This document shows, in pieces, positions 10,793-20,759 of a DNA stretch of 64,000 nt; the first letter of the stretch is position 1; the number at the start of each line of letters is the position of its first letter. Position numbers and translations under genes: made by a program. This DNA comes from Phytophthora hibernalis (Eukaryota > Oomycota > Peronosporomycetes > Peronosporales > Peronosporaceae), in contig JAAKBF010000012.1 of the NCBI GenBank assembly GCA_012656075.1, forward strand, positions 124,001 to 188,000, written 5' to 3'. A model generated the notes under the pieces. That model saw nothing but the letters and a program-made list of their open reading frames with translations, did no database searches and was not told where the DNA came from.

Positions 10793-11179
10793 TCATGCGA
10801 ACGAGATTTTTGCGGCAATGTACACTTTCTTCGGTACCTTACCCGCTGCCTTAACCACATTGTTGTCGTGAATTGTCTGCATGTTCTTCAGAATGTTAGC
10901 ACCTTCGGCCATGTTATCGTCGTCCAGTTTCTTAATGATTTTGGTGAGGCTGCTCCACCTATCAGTTCGTTCTTCGTCAACGTAGATCGAGTCATCATCT
11001 TCTGGATCTGTGACCCGAAGGAATCTCTTCCGAGAGTCGCTACTGATCATAGCATCGGCCGCAAAGTCGGGGGTGGTCTTGGACAAGAGCTGAGACTCGT
11101 CAGCATTCATGAACGCTGCGACGATGCTGCTGTGAGCGAAGACCGCGACTGCGAGTGCAACGTAGAAAATACTGCGCAT
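10793..11179 (-). CDS. RxLR effector protein, copy 2 (altered C-terminus)
   Basis: A 128-residue secreted RxLR effector, paralogue of copy 1. The start at 11177-11179 matches the conserved signal peptide (1-22). RFLR is at 52-55 and DEER at 68-71. The sequence follows the paralogues up to a run of A near 10808. This run is one base shorter than in copy 3, so the last codons are read in another frame and the protein stops early. The other two copies end in a basic tail of about ten residues here. The long in-frame extension upstream (to 11365) is taken as leader because it is absent from the shared start. It could be a natural variant or a base-calling error in a homopolymer. Confidence 0.88.
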   Translation of the reverse strand: MRSIFYVALAVAVFAHSSIVAAFMNADESQLLSKTTPDFAADAMISSDSRKRFLRVTDPEDDDSIYVDEERTDRWSSLTKIIKKLDDDNMAEGANILKNMQTIHDNNVVKAAGKVPKKVYIAAKISFA

Positions 11180-11230
11180 GATTGTGGCGAGGAATTCTGG
11201 AAGAAGGAGGTGCTTGTTGTCTTGAAAGCG

Positions 11231-11244
11231 GAATGGTAAGTGAG
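11231..11244 (-). promoter_or_regulatory. Oomycete Inr-like core promoter, effector 2
   Basis: Minus-strand CTCACTTACCATTC, aligned with the elements of copies 1 and 3 and about 55-60 bases from the ATG. It is the least consensus-like of the three. Confidence 0.5.
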
Positions 11245-11637
11245 AGCCGACCATACTTACGTTCGTCAGCAACCAGTCAACGATAACAACCGATGGACTC
11301 ACACTGATAAGGCACACGTAAGTAAACAAAAAGTAAACAAGAACAACTGAGCTTACGCTCTCCAAACAAGGGCGTCATCATTAACCTGGGTGACGTGTAG
11401 CTCGTGGACAGCCTCCTGCTCATAAGCTTCCGTCAACCGGGCCTCGGTCGGAGACCAAATCCAACATACTCGGCGGACCGACACTAAATTCAACGTGCCT
11501 CTGCCTCCTCGTACCACAAGGCGCATTAGGTCGGATTCACACGCTTCGGCGTCCACTTGATAACGGGTTATGAAACAGGACTACTGGCGCGAGACCGGCA
11601 TGGTGCTATTACATGTATATTTATCACCATCGTGTAG

Positions 11638-12066
11638 ATCAGGAAGGAGCTCGACATCGAGGTCGAGTTCATGATGACCCCGTACCGCAATGATGAGGAG
11701 CCCCTGAATGTTGAGGCAGTAGTCATAATGCTAGTTGAAGCTTTCGACGAGGCAATGCAGAAGTACGTGCTCGAGACGCCGCTTGGTAAAGTGCTCGTTC
11801 GGCACATAGGAAACCCCGTACGGTAACTGAGCGATGTCCTCAAAGCTGTAAATACCCCGCCCTTGACAACGAATGAGACGCATTTCGTCTTCAAGATTTT
11901 TCTCGATAAGCGTTCACCTGAGCTCACGCATCTACACATTTTGCTGTCGACTAACTTCTTCCGTTGCGCTTGGTTTCGTGCTGCGCTAAGTTCAAATTGC
12001 GATATATTACCACAAAAAGATGATTTAGGAAAAATTCCAAGAGGTGACTCATTATGCAAAGGTTAA
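11638..12066 (+). pseudogene. Unknown coding-like frame with one stop
   Basis: One frame stays open from 11638 to 12066 except for a TAA at 11824-11826. The residues on both sides look protein-like and acidic (for example L-D-I-E-V-E-F and V-F-K-I-F-L-D-K-R), unlike the low-complexity shadow frames around it. I recognise no family. It may be part of a decayed element together with the open frame at 12340-12972. Confidence 0.35.
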
Positions 12067-12339
12067 AAGTACGACTGAACCCCAGGACAGCGATCTTGCT
12101 CATTTTGTGATACTTGACGCCAAGCAAATGTATTCCCCCAGCGCATCATGACGTACCTACACCAACAGGATCAGCGGGAATGTCTATAATTGCTTACTGT
12201 TTACGATACCGCCTCTTAGGTCACTTTATTCTCGCATCGTACGTCACCTGGCGCGCTGCTCCATGACCATCACTTAAACCTTGCTCTCAAGTACACGAAC
12301 CAGGGGCTCACCAGCCTGGGATCAAAGTAAATCACCCTT

Positions 12340-12972
12340 ATGTTGTATTATACCGGTAAGAACAATGATCACGGGCCTGGTTTTAAACGCTGGCGAGAAA
12401 AATATGTTGAAAATTATATTGAATTGCAGAATAGTACCACAATCCCAATCACTTTCATTCCGAGGACAGCTCAACTAGAGAAGCTCCGCCCCTCGCTGTT
12501 TCCCATCAGCACGCACCTCTATTGGGACGTCAAGAATGCTTCACCGATCACACTTATTAATACCACAACCGTCGCTGAGCACCAGTCATCGCATCGGTTG
12601 GATAGCAGAGAAAGAAGGCGAGGACTGCCGGCGTACACCCTCAGTCTGCTCATTCTACCTTTGGTCATCGACCCAACAAGTCTAGAAGAGCCTATGATTA
12701 AGTTAACCCTCCTCACCTCGCCCGTGCAGGAGGCAGTGTCAATGCACCAAGCTTTGAGCCCCACAACTGAGTGGAACAGTGTAATCGGCTCAAATTCCGT
12801 ACCCAAATTCAATCTTCAACGCGTAACTACCCGCGCCTTCGGCGAACTTGCAGATTGGCTGCGAACAGAAGTCATCCTCGAACACGCTCACATTTGCTGC
12901 ACCAGCGCCATCTCCTCAACCAACGCCTCGCACGGGGCTATTTTCGTAATAAAAATATTGCATCTGCATTAA
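12340..12972 (+). CDS. Hypothetical protein, 210 residues
   Basis: An uninterrupted 211-codon frame from an ATG at 12340, long for this region. No signal peptide or membrane segment is evident. The N-terminal half reads more like protein (N-D-H-G-P-G-F-K-R-W-R-E-K) than the C-terminal half, which becomes Ser/Thr-rich. No family recognised and no close copy in the window. It may be a chance frame or the end of a decayed mobile gene. Confidence 0.3.
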   Translation: MLYYTGKNNDHGPGFKRWREKYVENYIELQNSTTIPITFIPRTAQLEKLRPSLFPISTHLYWDVKNASPITLINTTTVAEHQSSHRLDSRERRRGLPAYTLSLLILPLVIDPTSLEEPMIKLTLLTSPVQEAVSMHQALSPTTEWNSVIGSNSVPKFNLQRVTTRAFGELADWLRTEVILEHAHICCTSAISSTNASHGAIFVIKILHLH

Positions 12973-13016
12973 AGTGTGCATAGCAGACGAAAAAGTGCAT
13001 TGTACAAAACATCCCT

Positions 13017-13791
13017 ACTTGTGGCGGGCTTTTTGCAAAAGACGTCACTCTCCCCAAGGTTCTTGGATACCAAACTACTTTTGCAAACCATTGCACTCCA
13101 CACATTGACAATGTCAACTTTCACACACTCGTCGATAAACAAACACATGTATATTATCAAGCAACCTCAGACAGAACTGCACTACTTCGCGGAGCAACTC
13201 CGCCTGTCGTGGCCACTTTGGCCACAGTTTGAGCACGTGGAAGTTCGCTTCATTTTGCCCATTTCCTTTGTGTCGTCTCATTTGCTAGGCAGACGCTTTG
13301 CCCACGCATACGCTTGACTGTAGACGCCCACTAACAGTGGGTCACTTGCAACGCGAGCTCGTCCCCTCGGACTTGAGAAGAGGTCAACTTAGAGCGGCCT
13401 GTTGTGATGTTAGTGTAGCGACTGTGCCTCTCTGCGTACACGCTTTGGAATGCAGCATCGAAACTTCGAAGTGGCATTCAGGTCCGCCGTCGCACTGATA
13501 GACCCGCCTCTATGTTCTGCGTCTAACTTTACACGCATGTTGTGAGTGGCTGCGTACTCGCCTTCTAGTCAGGGAACTATACGTCTTTGACACACTGTTG
13601 CGAACCTCCACATCCACAGTACGCGCAGGCGGCGATGAATATGGCGACACCATGCTGGCATCGGCTCCCTTCCGTTCGATTATTTATTTGTCCATGTGTC
13701 GTTGGTTGTAGTGCCATGATTTGCAAAAAGTAGTTTGCTATCAAAGAACATTTGGGAGAGTGCCGTCTTTTGCAAAAAGCCCACTTGTGGC
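13017..13791. mobile_element. Mutator-like non-autonomous element with 9-bp target duplication
   Basis: Terminal inverted repeats of about 75 bases lie at 13026-13100 and 13707-13782. Both begin GGGCTTTTTGCAAAAGACG and differ at about a dozen sites over their length. The 9-base word ACTTGTGGC flanks both ends directly (13017-13025 and 13783-13791). Nine-base target duplications with long TIRs are the mark of Mutator-like (MULE) elements. The 757-base body has no transposase, so it depends on one supplied elsewhere. Confidence 0.85.
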
Positions 13792-14019
13792 AGCTAGCTT
13801 TTAAGCTTCCGCTGCAGTGACAAGCTCTTCATTTTGTTTTAGCGCTGTAAAGAGTTGTTAGGTTCGATAGACTGGCTGTAAAAGAATTGGGAACGTCGTC
13901 AAATGTCAAACGTTAGAGGGCGGACCATTTTTTAGTTCTGTACCAATATATTTATGGGAACTGTTATCTTTTTTTATTATCGGTCTATTTGGACCTCGAT
14001 CTCTCCATAGTTTTCCCTC

Positions 14020-14384
14020 TAAGGCCGGGTTCTAACCGCGAGCCATGCCTGCCATGTCGTGCCACCTCGACACAGCGACGAATAGGTTTGCGCTGCCATG
14101 ACGGCGTCGTGCCATGTCAATCGGTCGTGCCAGGTGCCTGCGGAGGGTCATAGCCACTATCGTGTAAACTTCTCTAGTAAATTCTCTTCCTGCTAGCAAA
14201 CACCTGCTCCAGCATCCAAATCAAGTTCTCCTGCCCAGAAATGGATATTAACACTGTGGTTGCCGTGCACCCAGAGGGGCTTTGAAATAGTGTGGCACGC
14301 AGTATTCCTTTCTTAACCGTGGTGCCTTGCAAGACTTGAGTCCTAGCCCTGCGTCAGGCACAGCGCGGTTAGAACTCGACCTAA
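14020..14384. mobile_element. PIF/Harbinger-like MITE
   Basis: TIRs at 14023-14040 (GGCCGGGTTCTAACCGCG) and 14364-14381 differ at two positions. TAA stands immediately outside both ends (14020-14022, 14382-14384), the 3-base TWA duplication typical of PIF/Harbinger. The body is 359 bases, non-coding, rich in 'gtgccatg' words. Confidence 0.75.
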
Positions 14385-14556
14385 GTCTACAACTGTTAGT
14401 CACCCGACGGGATCCATAGACCGGCTAGAAACATATTCGCCGTCAAACCATTGCAATCTCCATTTGTCAGTTTACTTCGTCCAAGACGCGCTAAACTACC
14501 ATTTATCGATCTCATCTCCTTCCCTGAATCGTTGTGGACCTTGATCTCGTCGCCAA

Positions 14557-14970
14557 TTAACGTTTTCCATTACTCATGTGGACGAGATTTTTTGCGGCCC
14601 GAAACGCATTCGACGGGAGCTTACCCACTGCACTAACCACTTTTTTGTCGTGAATTTTCTGCATGTTCTTCAGAATGTTGGCGCCTTCAATCATTTTCTT
14701 GTTGTCCAGCTTCTCACCGATCTTGCCGAGGCTGCCCCACTTAACCTTACTACCACCTCGTTCTTCGTCAGCGGCGATCATGTCATCAACTTCTGGATCT
14801 GTGACCCGAAGGAATCTCTTCTGTGAATCAGTACTTATCATAGCATCAGCCGCAAAGTCAGCAGTGGTCTTCGACAAGAGCTGAGACTCGTCAGCATTCG
14901 AGGATGCGGCGACGACACTGCTGCGCGCCAAGACCGCGATTGCGAGTCCAACGTAGAAAATACTGCGCAT
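14557..14970 (-). CDS. RxLR effector protein, copy 3
   Basis: A 137-residue secreted RxLR effector starting at 14968-14970, the Met shared by all three copies. Signal peptide 1-22, RFLR at 52-55, DEER at 68-71. It is followed by a Lys/Gly-rich linker slightly longer than in the paralogues and a helical C-terminal part ending in a basic tail. No breaks. Its leader and upstream sequence align with those of copy 2 (Inr at 15022-15035), so the module was duplicated with its promoter. The Harbinger-like MITE ends about 170 bases beyond its stop. Confidence 0.92.
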   Translation of the reverse strand: MRSIFYVGLAIAVLARSSVVAASSNADESQLLSKTTADFAADAMISTDSQKRFLRVTDPEVDDMIAADEERGGSKVKWGSLGKIGEKLDNKKMIEGANILKNMQKIHDKKVVSAVGKLPSNAFRAAKNLVHMSNGKR

Positions 14971-15021
14971 GATTGTGGCGAGGAATTTTGGTAGAAGAAG
15001 GAGCTTGTGGTCTTGAAAGCG

Positions 15022-15035
15022 AAATGTGAACTGAG
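15022..15035 (-). promoter_or_regulatory. Oomycete Inr-like core promoter, effector 3
   Basis: Minus-strand CTCAGTTCACATTT, preceded by GGCT as in copy 2 and about 55-60 bases from the ATG. A close match to the oomycete Inr consensus. Confidence 0.6.
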
Positions 15036-15241
15036 AGCCGACTATTCGTACGACTGCCGATGGCCCAGCGGCGATGGACTCTAATGCAATCCAAAGTAAA
15101 CAAAATGTAAACAACGTTCGTATAAATAGTAAATGATGATTACGAACCGAAGTATTTACAAGACGTGATCTAGGTGCAGCACAGCACCATTGCCACCTGA
15201 AAAATGTATTTATTTTCAGGCCCTCAATATTGTGGAGGCAT

Positions 15242-15969
15242 TAGGGGTTTTCAAAGTAGCAAATTATTAGAATTATTTTTCGCAAAAGATTCGGGAAAGA
15301 TCAGACCAAAGATGGGCCTCCGGAGGCTTATCGTTTGCCTAATTTTTGCAAAACATATTTGTTGGTGACTGGCGGCGGCTCCACCTCCCCCAAACACAGC
15401 GGAGTCGTTCACGTCGCTGCCACCGCCCAACAGCGGAAGTAAGTACGGTAGTTACCGTCGTCGCTGCTGTTTCGAGCAAGTCGTTCGCGTTGCTGCCGCC
15501 GCCCGGCAGAAGCACGAAGAGCTGCTAGGGAAATAGCTACCGTCTTGAGTCGTAGCAGCGATACGAAGGAGATTACCAAGACCGGCAAGAATACCGCAGG
15601 TACATGTGCCACTTTATATTTGACCGCACGCAGGGATACAACTAATCGAACGTGGCCGCAGCGAAGAAGATGTATTGAGTGAGTTTGACGGGGTTATCCT
15701 GTTCGCAGTAAGCGCGTGATACAGTAGTAGTTTAACACGTCAATAAACATCGCTATATGTAGTTCATTCGCGTTTCTCAGTTGATATCCATCCTGCGCTT
15801 CTTGTGACTTGCTGCTCGCCACGGGTGGGCGGAGCCCACGGGGCCCGTGGGCTACGTGACGGGCAGCTTGCTAGCCCGTTTCATTCGGATAGAACCTCCA
15901 GGATGGTAAACGATTAGCCTGATTATTAGCAAGAAATTCTTCTAATGATTTGCTACTTTGAAACCCCTA
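15242..15969. mobile_element. TIR element, possibly Tc1/mariner-like
   Basis: Imperfect TIRs of about 40-50 bases begin GGGGTTTTCAAAGTAGCAAA at 15244 and end with the inverse at 15967. TA stands on both sides (15242-15243, 15968-15969). The 724-base body has no transposase frame. The TA duplication suggests mariner, but a two-base duplication is weak evidence. Confidence 0.5.
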
Positions 15970-16009
15970 TTATTGTCTTCTCTAGAGTGTTACGTATTCG
16001 CCCATTAAA

Positions 16010-16653
16010 GAGGAATTACATTATCTAAGTGAAAATCTACTTATATGTAACAACATATGCTCCCAAAAAGAGAGTACTTATACCTGTAAGTACTTGCACA
16101 CATGACTTCTGCATGTACCGGTACCTCAAAGAAAGCCTCGTGTCTGCACTGCTTCCAAGGTCAGGATCCTGAACCTGTGTATGGACAATTGGAGCATGGT
16201 CGACATCAGTGCCGCATTGTCTCGCAAGTTGATTTACTTTTAGTTGCGAGTCGCAACTATCTTCGCCATAATCCACACGGAATAGCTAGTGTGCGTGTAA
16301 CCTTTCGTTGCCCTGCAATGAATCCTGCACTCTTCTCTATTGTACGGTTTGTTTGGGCTGTCTGCAGGATGGTTAGCGCAAGCAATGAGCTCATGCACAA
16401 CTAGCTGATGTTGCAGTTCCTGCTGCTGCAGCTGAATCGGCCCTCACAGCGTCAGCTGCGGAAGGTTGCGCTGTGTGATCAAACTGTGCAATATGCACAG
16501 TGGTAATGCGTTCGCGTGGCAAGTAGTGCACACCATTGCAGCAGGACATGGGGCTCGACCCAACTTGGGTCCCAAGGTTCACTTATTTGTACCAATTAGC
16601 AACCAGATGTTGTTACATACAAGTAGATTTTCACTTAGATAAGGTAATTCCTC
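16010..16653. mobile_element. TIR element, family unknown
   Basis: TIRs of about 48 bases at 16010-16057 and 16606-16653 start GAGGAATTAC and differ at about four sites. ATTAAA occurs just outside both ends, three bases further out on the right. No transposase frame inside. It begins only 41 bases after the previous TIR element. Confidence 0.55.
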
Positions 16654-17050
16654 CCTATTAAATGATGCATGGTTCGTAAGCATCAGTTCGTTTGATCTGG
16701 CTTTGGGGAATTTCTTCGATAGCTGTGCGAAGGAAGAGAAAGCTTGGAACCAACCAACGAACAAAGGGTATTAGCAGGTTTTGGTTCACGCGTAGCTAGA
16801 CCACTAGGCAAGGTCGCGAGCAGTACCGGTAGCAGTAGTGGCAAGGGCGAAAGCTGCTTAGTTAGCATCAAGCATCTCGAAATGAGCATGATCGCTGTAT
16901 CCTGGGCTCCAGTCGTACTTGCAAATATCCGTAGTGAGTCACCTTTTGCAGTTTTTTAAATCAAGTCACATTAAATTAAGGGGAAATATCAAAAGATGAC
17001 TCGATTTGAAAATCCCTGCAAATCATCTTGAAATACTACATAGTTATAAG

Positions 17051-17507
17051 GCACTCGTTACGTAGACCAACTATATGGACATAAAACCAACTCTCCTGCA
17101 ACTTCTCCACCTCCCTATACTTCTCTTCCAGCGGGTCTCCGACGGTTCTGAAACGTCGCTCAATCTCGGAGCGCTCACCAATCCCGCAGTCGTCAGAGCT
17201 TCAATCCACTGAGCGTTCGTATCCACCATAAGCACCTCATCAGCAAATGTACACCTGACCCCTAAGCCCCCTCCGGGGAGTGGCGTGGCAAATGTCGAGG
17301 TTTAGCACACACCGCGAAGACTTCGCTTCGCACGTCGATGCTAAACCTCTCTGACCAAGCCCGTTCATTTGACCCTAGTCTTGCAGCGCTGCGCGCTGCG
17401 CTTGATCTCGCCGGCCGAAGCCGGCGACTTTGGTAGCTTTTTAGGTACTACAGTACTAGGGTTATTCGCCTGGCTTTAACGAGATAGTTGGTCTACGTAA
17501 GCACTTT
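17051..17507. mobile_element. Small TIR element, possibly hAT-like
   Basis: A perfect 17-base inverted repeat, TTACGTAGACCAACTAT, bounds 17058-17500. The flanks GCACTCG and GCACTTT may be a decayed 7-8 base target duplication, which would fit hAT. The body is rich in fold-backs: a GAGGTTTAGCA stem (about 17299-17349) and a CGCCGGC/GCCGGCG stem near 17411-17428. Confidence 0.45.
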
Positions 17508-18169
17508 CAACTTATAATAGTTATAAATTAATACTTAAGGAAGAATTGTTCTTCGCAGACATTTTTAGGCGGCAGGTAAATGTGTGTGAAAAACGATACA
17601 TATAGGTAAAGCCATGGCTAAATCCTCCTGCACTCGATTTGTACTGTGTAGCTTGCTTCAATTGAAGCTTGCCGTGGGCTGCAGGTATTTTATATCCGTT
17701 GTGGCGGATGTCCATGGCCATATTGTAACAGGAATGTTTTATTATAGCCAATAGTATGCATATATAGTATTACTTAGAAATAGTACAGTATAGTGAAACT
17801 AATATATGCAGATGTACGGCGGCTGTGGAGCCACGTGGCTCCATCCGCCCGAACTGCGGGGTCGGTTCACTCTTCGTTGTGACCGCCTCCCTCAAAGCTC
17901 CTGAGTCCTCCAAATACCTCTCTACTTTGATATACATATAGTCCGCTACGACTTCAAGTTTAGGAGGTTAAGATGCCTGGATAGCAGCAGGTTGAATTGT
18001 TGCAACCTTATCATTGTAAGTGTGCTTGATTGTTATGCTCATAACGGATCCAAACCAAGACTGACTGCTCTGCTCCTAATCATTGAGCTTCTTTCCTCGC
18101 AAAACACTCGTTCTCCGCCGACCATTCGCGTTCATCCGCAGCCGTCCGTCTGCTACAGTGATGTCATCT
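17508..18169. other. Intergenic, no gene seen
   Basis: AT-rich with no convincing frame. A palindrome, GGAGCCACGTGGCTCC, lies near 17827-17842. Confidence 0.4.
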
Positions 18170-18252
18170 AGCCTTCATCTGAGTTGTCTCGTCTTCGTTT
18201 CTCAGTGAGGTACATTGATGTCACTTAGTTCTACTAACGACGTCTGATGTCC
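18170..18252. repeat. Direct repeat, first copy
   Basis: Resembles 18968-19041: both contain CTCAGTGAGGTACATTGATG followed by similar words. They may be parts of degraded long terminal repeats of the copia element next door, but no LTR boundary could be fixed. Confidence 0.5.
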
Positions 18253-18967
18253 GTTCTAGCTCTTGCCCCTATGTCAAGTGAGTTGTCTCGCTTTGATCCA
18301 GATTCACGCCATCTCCAAAACCCGGCGCCGCTTCATCTTAGATCTTGTGCGCTGTCGGTTCGAGTAGGATAGTTGATCTCGGCCGTTCTGCAATATCCTT
18401 GTATTACTCCATTAACCTCTCTAGCCTTGCGATTTAGGGGAAAAGTTACCCTGTATCTACAGGATAAGATCATATCTTGAGTTCACCATTTGCGGAGTTT
18501 TTCAGCTCACAATCCTACCTCATTCTAATGTAATACTTCAGGATAGTACAGGATAAGAGCACGATAAGTTATGCTCTTACATATATTATGTATTTCCAAC
18601 TTGGTGTGATCCGTTTGTCGACAAAAATCTATAAAATCGACAAATACGTTCCTTCTAGCCACCGCTCGTGTCATTTGAAAAACGAATGATACATATATTT
18701 ATTCTACGAACAATCATACATACTGTACGGCATCAATAAACTGTATCTTACCCTGCGCAACTCGACACCGAACCATCATTGCACTCGTCTTCTTCGACGA
18801 AGTACTTCTCGGCTACTTCTGTAAGCACCACATCTGGTTGGTGTACCAGCAAAAGCACGCGTCATTGGCGTACTACACGCGGTTGGCGAACGCACACTAG
18901 AACGCATCGTTGAAGAACGAACATGAACATGCGCTGTCAATGCGGATACCTAAGTTGGTCCGCTAGC

Positions 18968-19041
18968 TCGCCGTCATCTCGTTTCTTTCTCAGTGAGGTA
19001 CATTGATGACATTTAACTAAATCTAACGACTTCATATGTCC
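18968..19041. repeat. Direct repeat, second copy
   Basis: Second, diverged copy of 18170-18252, about 795 bases away in the same orientation. Confidence 0.5.
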
Positions 19042-19350
19042 ATCGCACACTCCGCCAGCTCGCCTTCATCTCGCAGATGGTCTCGTGCCAGCTCGTGCCC
19101 TGCGTCTTCCTCGTACTGGGCGGCTTGATGCTTTCAAAAGTCCAAAACTGGTTGGTTTGTTGTAATTTTTACGCCAGCACTATTTCAGGCTCCCAATTTA
19201 TCGTAAATCCACCACATAGCACGTTTAACTCCTCCAAATCCCATCTCGTTTTTCCAAAACGATTGGTTATGCTAAGGTTAGTCAAAATAATAGCCCCAAC
19301 GATTCGCAGGCTTTCCATCTCGTCCTCGTCCACTAAGCTCTTGACCCTGA

Positions 19351-19409
19351 CTGCTACCTATCACTACGAGTGTACTGCAGGGCAGTACGCTCATAGTGAT
19401 AGGTAGCAG
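19351..19409. repeat. Hairpin with 28-bp arms
   Basis: Arms 19351-19378 and 19382-19409 match at 26 of 28 positions around a three-base centre. Possibly the meeting point of two inverted element ends. Confidence 0.75.
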
Positions 19410-20081
19410 TAAGAAGTAACACCACTTGTACGCGCCGGGCGATCGGCCGCGACAGGAACGCAGGCCGCAGGGTACCTCTCTTGTTCATCGTGGGCGCTGC
19501 ACGCTGTAAAAGCCGAAGTGTGAGTGAGCAAAAGGCTGTCCCTCAGCGCCGTGTTCCACAGTTGTTATTCGTAGCGTGCAATCACAAGGTGAGTCAATAG
19601 TGTAGAGCCGCCAGAAGGGTAGCTCACAATAATGGCCGTTGTTGGTCAACAGTGTAGTCTGTCCGCAGTCCGCCGCTAATCTGCATGTTGAGCGTGAATC
19701 CGAACACACATGGACAAGCATCACTTAGTGGCACTGTGTGCGTTCTGGTGCATGCAGTCGCATAATAGTCTTCGGGATGGGTAGCTTGCAACTTCCTGTC
19801 TTAAAGACTGAATATTGGGCTCTGGCACTTGGTCGTGCTGAAGGTGCTGACAATCAGCACAGTAATCAGCAGTCCACTCTTCCACTGTGAGCATACAGCT
19901 GACACTCCCACTTGATCACATCCGCGGACATCCAAACGATGCGATCACACTGCATGTGCAATCCAGAGCTACACTTTATGCTCAAAAGCGTCGCAATCCG
20001 TAGTCCACAGCAGACGGTAGTCCACATCGACCCCCGATCCAATCGCCATCGTCCACGCAGTTGTAGTCGTAGATAGCTAGG

Positions 20082-20695
20082 TTAGCACCGTGCCGTAGGC
20101 GCAGTGGTAGCAGTAGTCGTAGTAGAGTCGGTAATAACCACTGCAGTAGTAGCAGGTCCGTCCTTGCCAAGCACAATCGGGAACACCTTCATCGCTTTGC
20201 AAAAGCGAGTGAACACGACAACAGCCAGCGCCTTGGTCAAAATGTCAGCCACCATGTCCTCGGTGCCAACGTGCTGCGTCGTGAGCCGGCCCAGCTCCAC
20301 GTTACGTCGCATCATGTGGTGTTTGTTGTCAATGTGTTTCGACTTTGAATGTTTTCCGGGTTTCGCAGTCAGCGCAATTGCTCCTTGGTTGTCGCCGAGT
20401 AGCAGCGGTACATGATGCTTCCACGCCAGCTCCTTGCAATAGCAAATCCGTGGTCGTCTCAGCCATCGCAACGTACTCAACTTCGCTGGTACTGAGGGAT
20501 CACGTCCCCATCAATTGTCGAAACGTAGCCACTAATATTTCGTCGGTCGGCCGGGTCGTTAGCGTAGTCAGCACCAGAATAACTACAAAGTCGCACTGTT
20601 TTCTGCAGCTGCACGTCCATCAGCGTAGTACTCGTCGGGACGTATGATAGGCTTTGGGATGGGTAGCTTGCAGCTACCTGTCTTGAAGACTGCAA
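20082..20695 (-). pseudogene. Ty1/copia polyprotein fragment (RNase H end)
   Basis: The end of a copia-type polyprotein. The N-terminal part (20695-20500) has S-G-A-D-Y-A-N-D and R-R-N-I-S-G-Y-V. After a frameshift near 20480 the second part has DNQGAIALT, K-H-I-D and V-A-D-I-L-T-K-A-L, the usual end of copia RNase H. Gag, integrase and most of the RT are missing. About 41 bases near 20650-20690 recur at 19771-19811, so a second, more decayed copy lies just downstream. Confidence 0.8.
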
Positions 20696-20759
20696 GTTAG
20701 CCAGTCAGCAAAGTAATCAGCCGTCCACTGCCTGTCCCACTGTGACCTACAACTCACAG

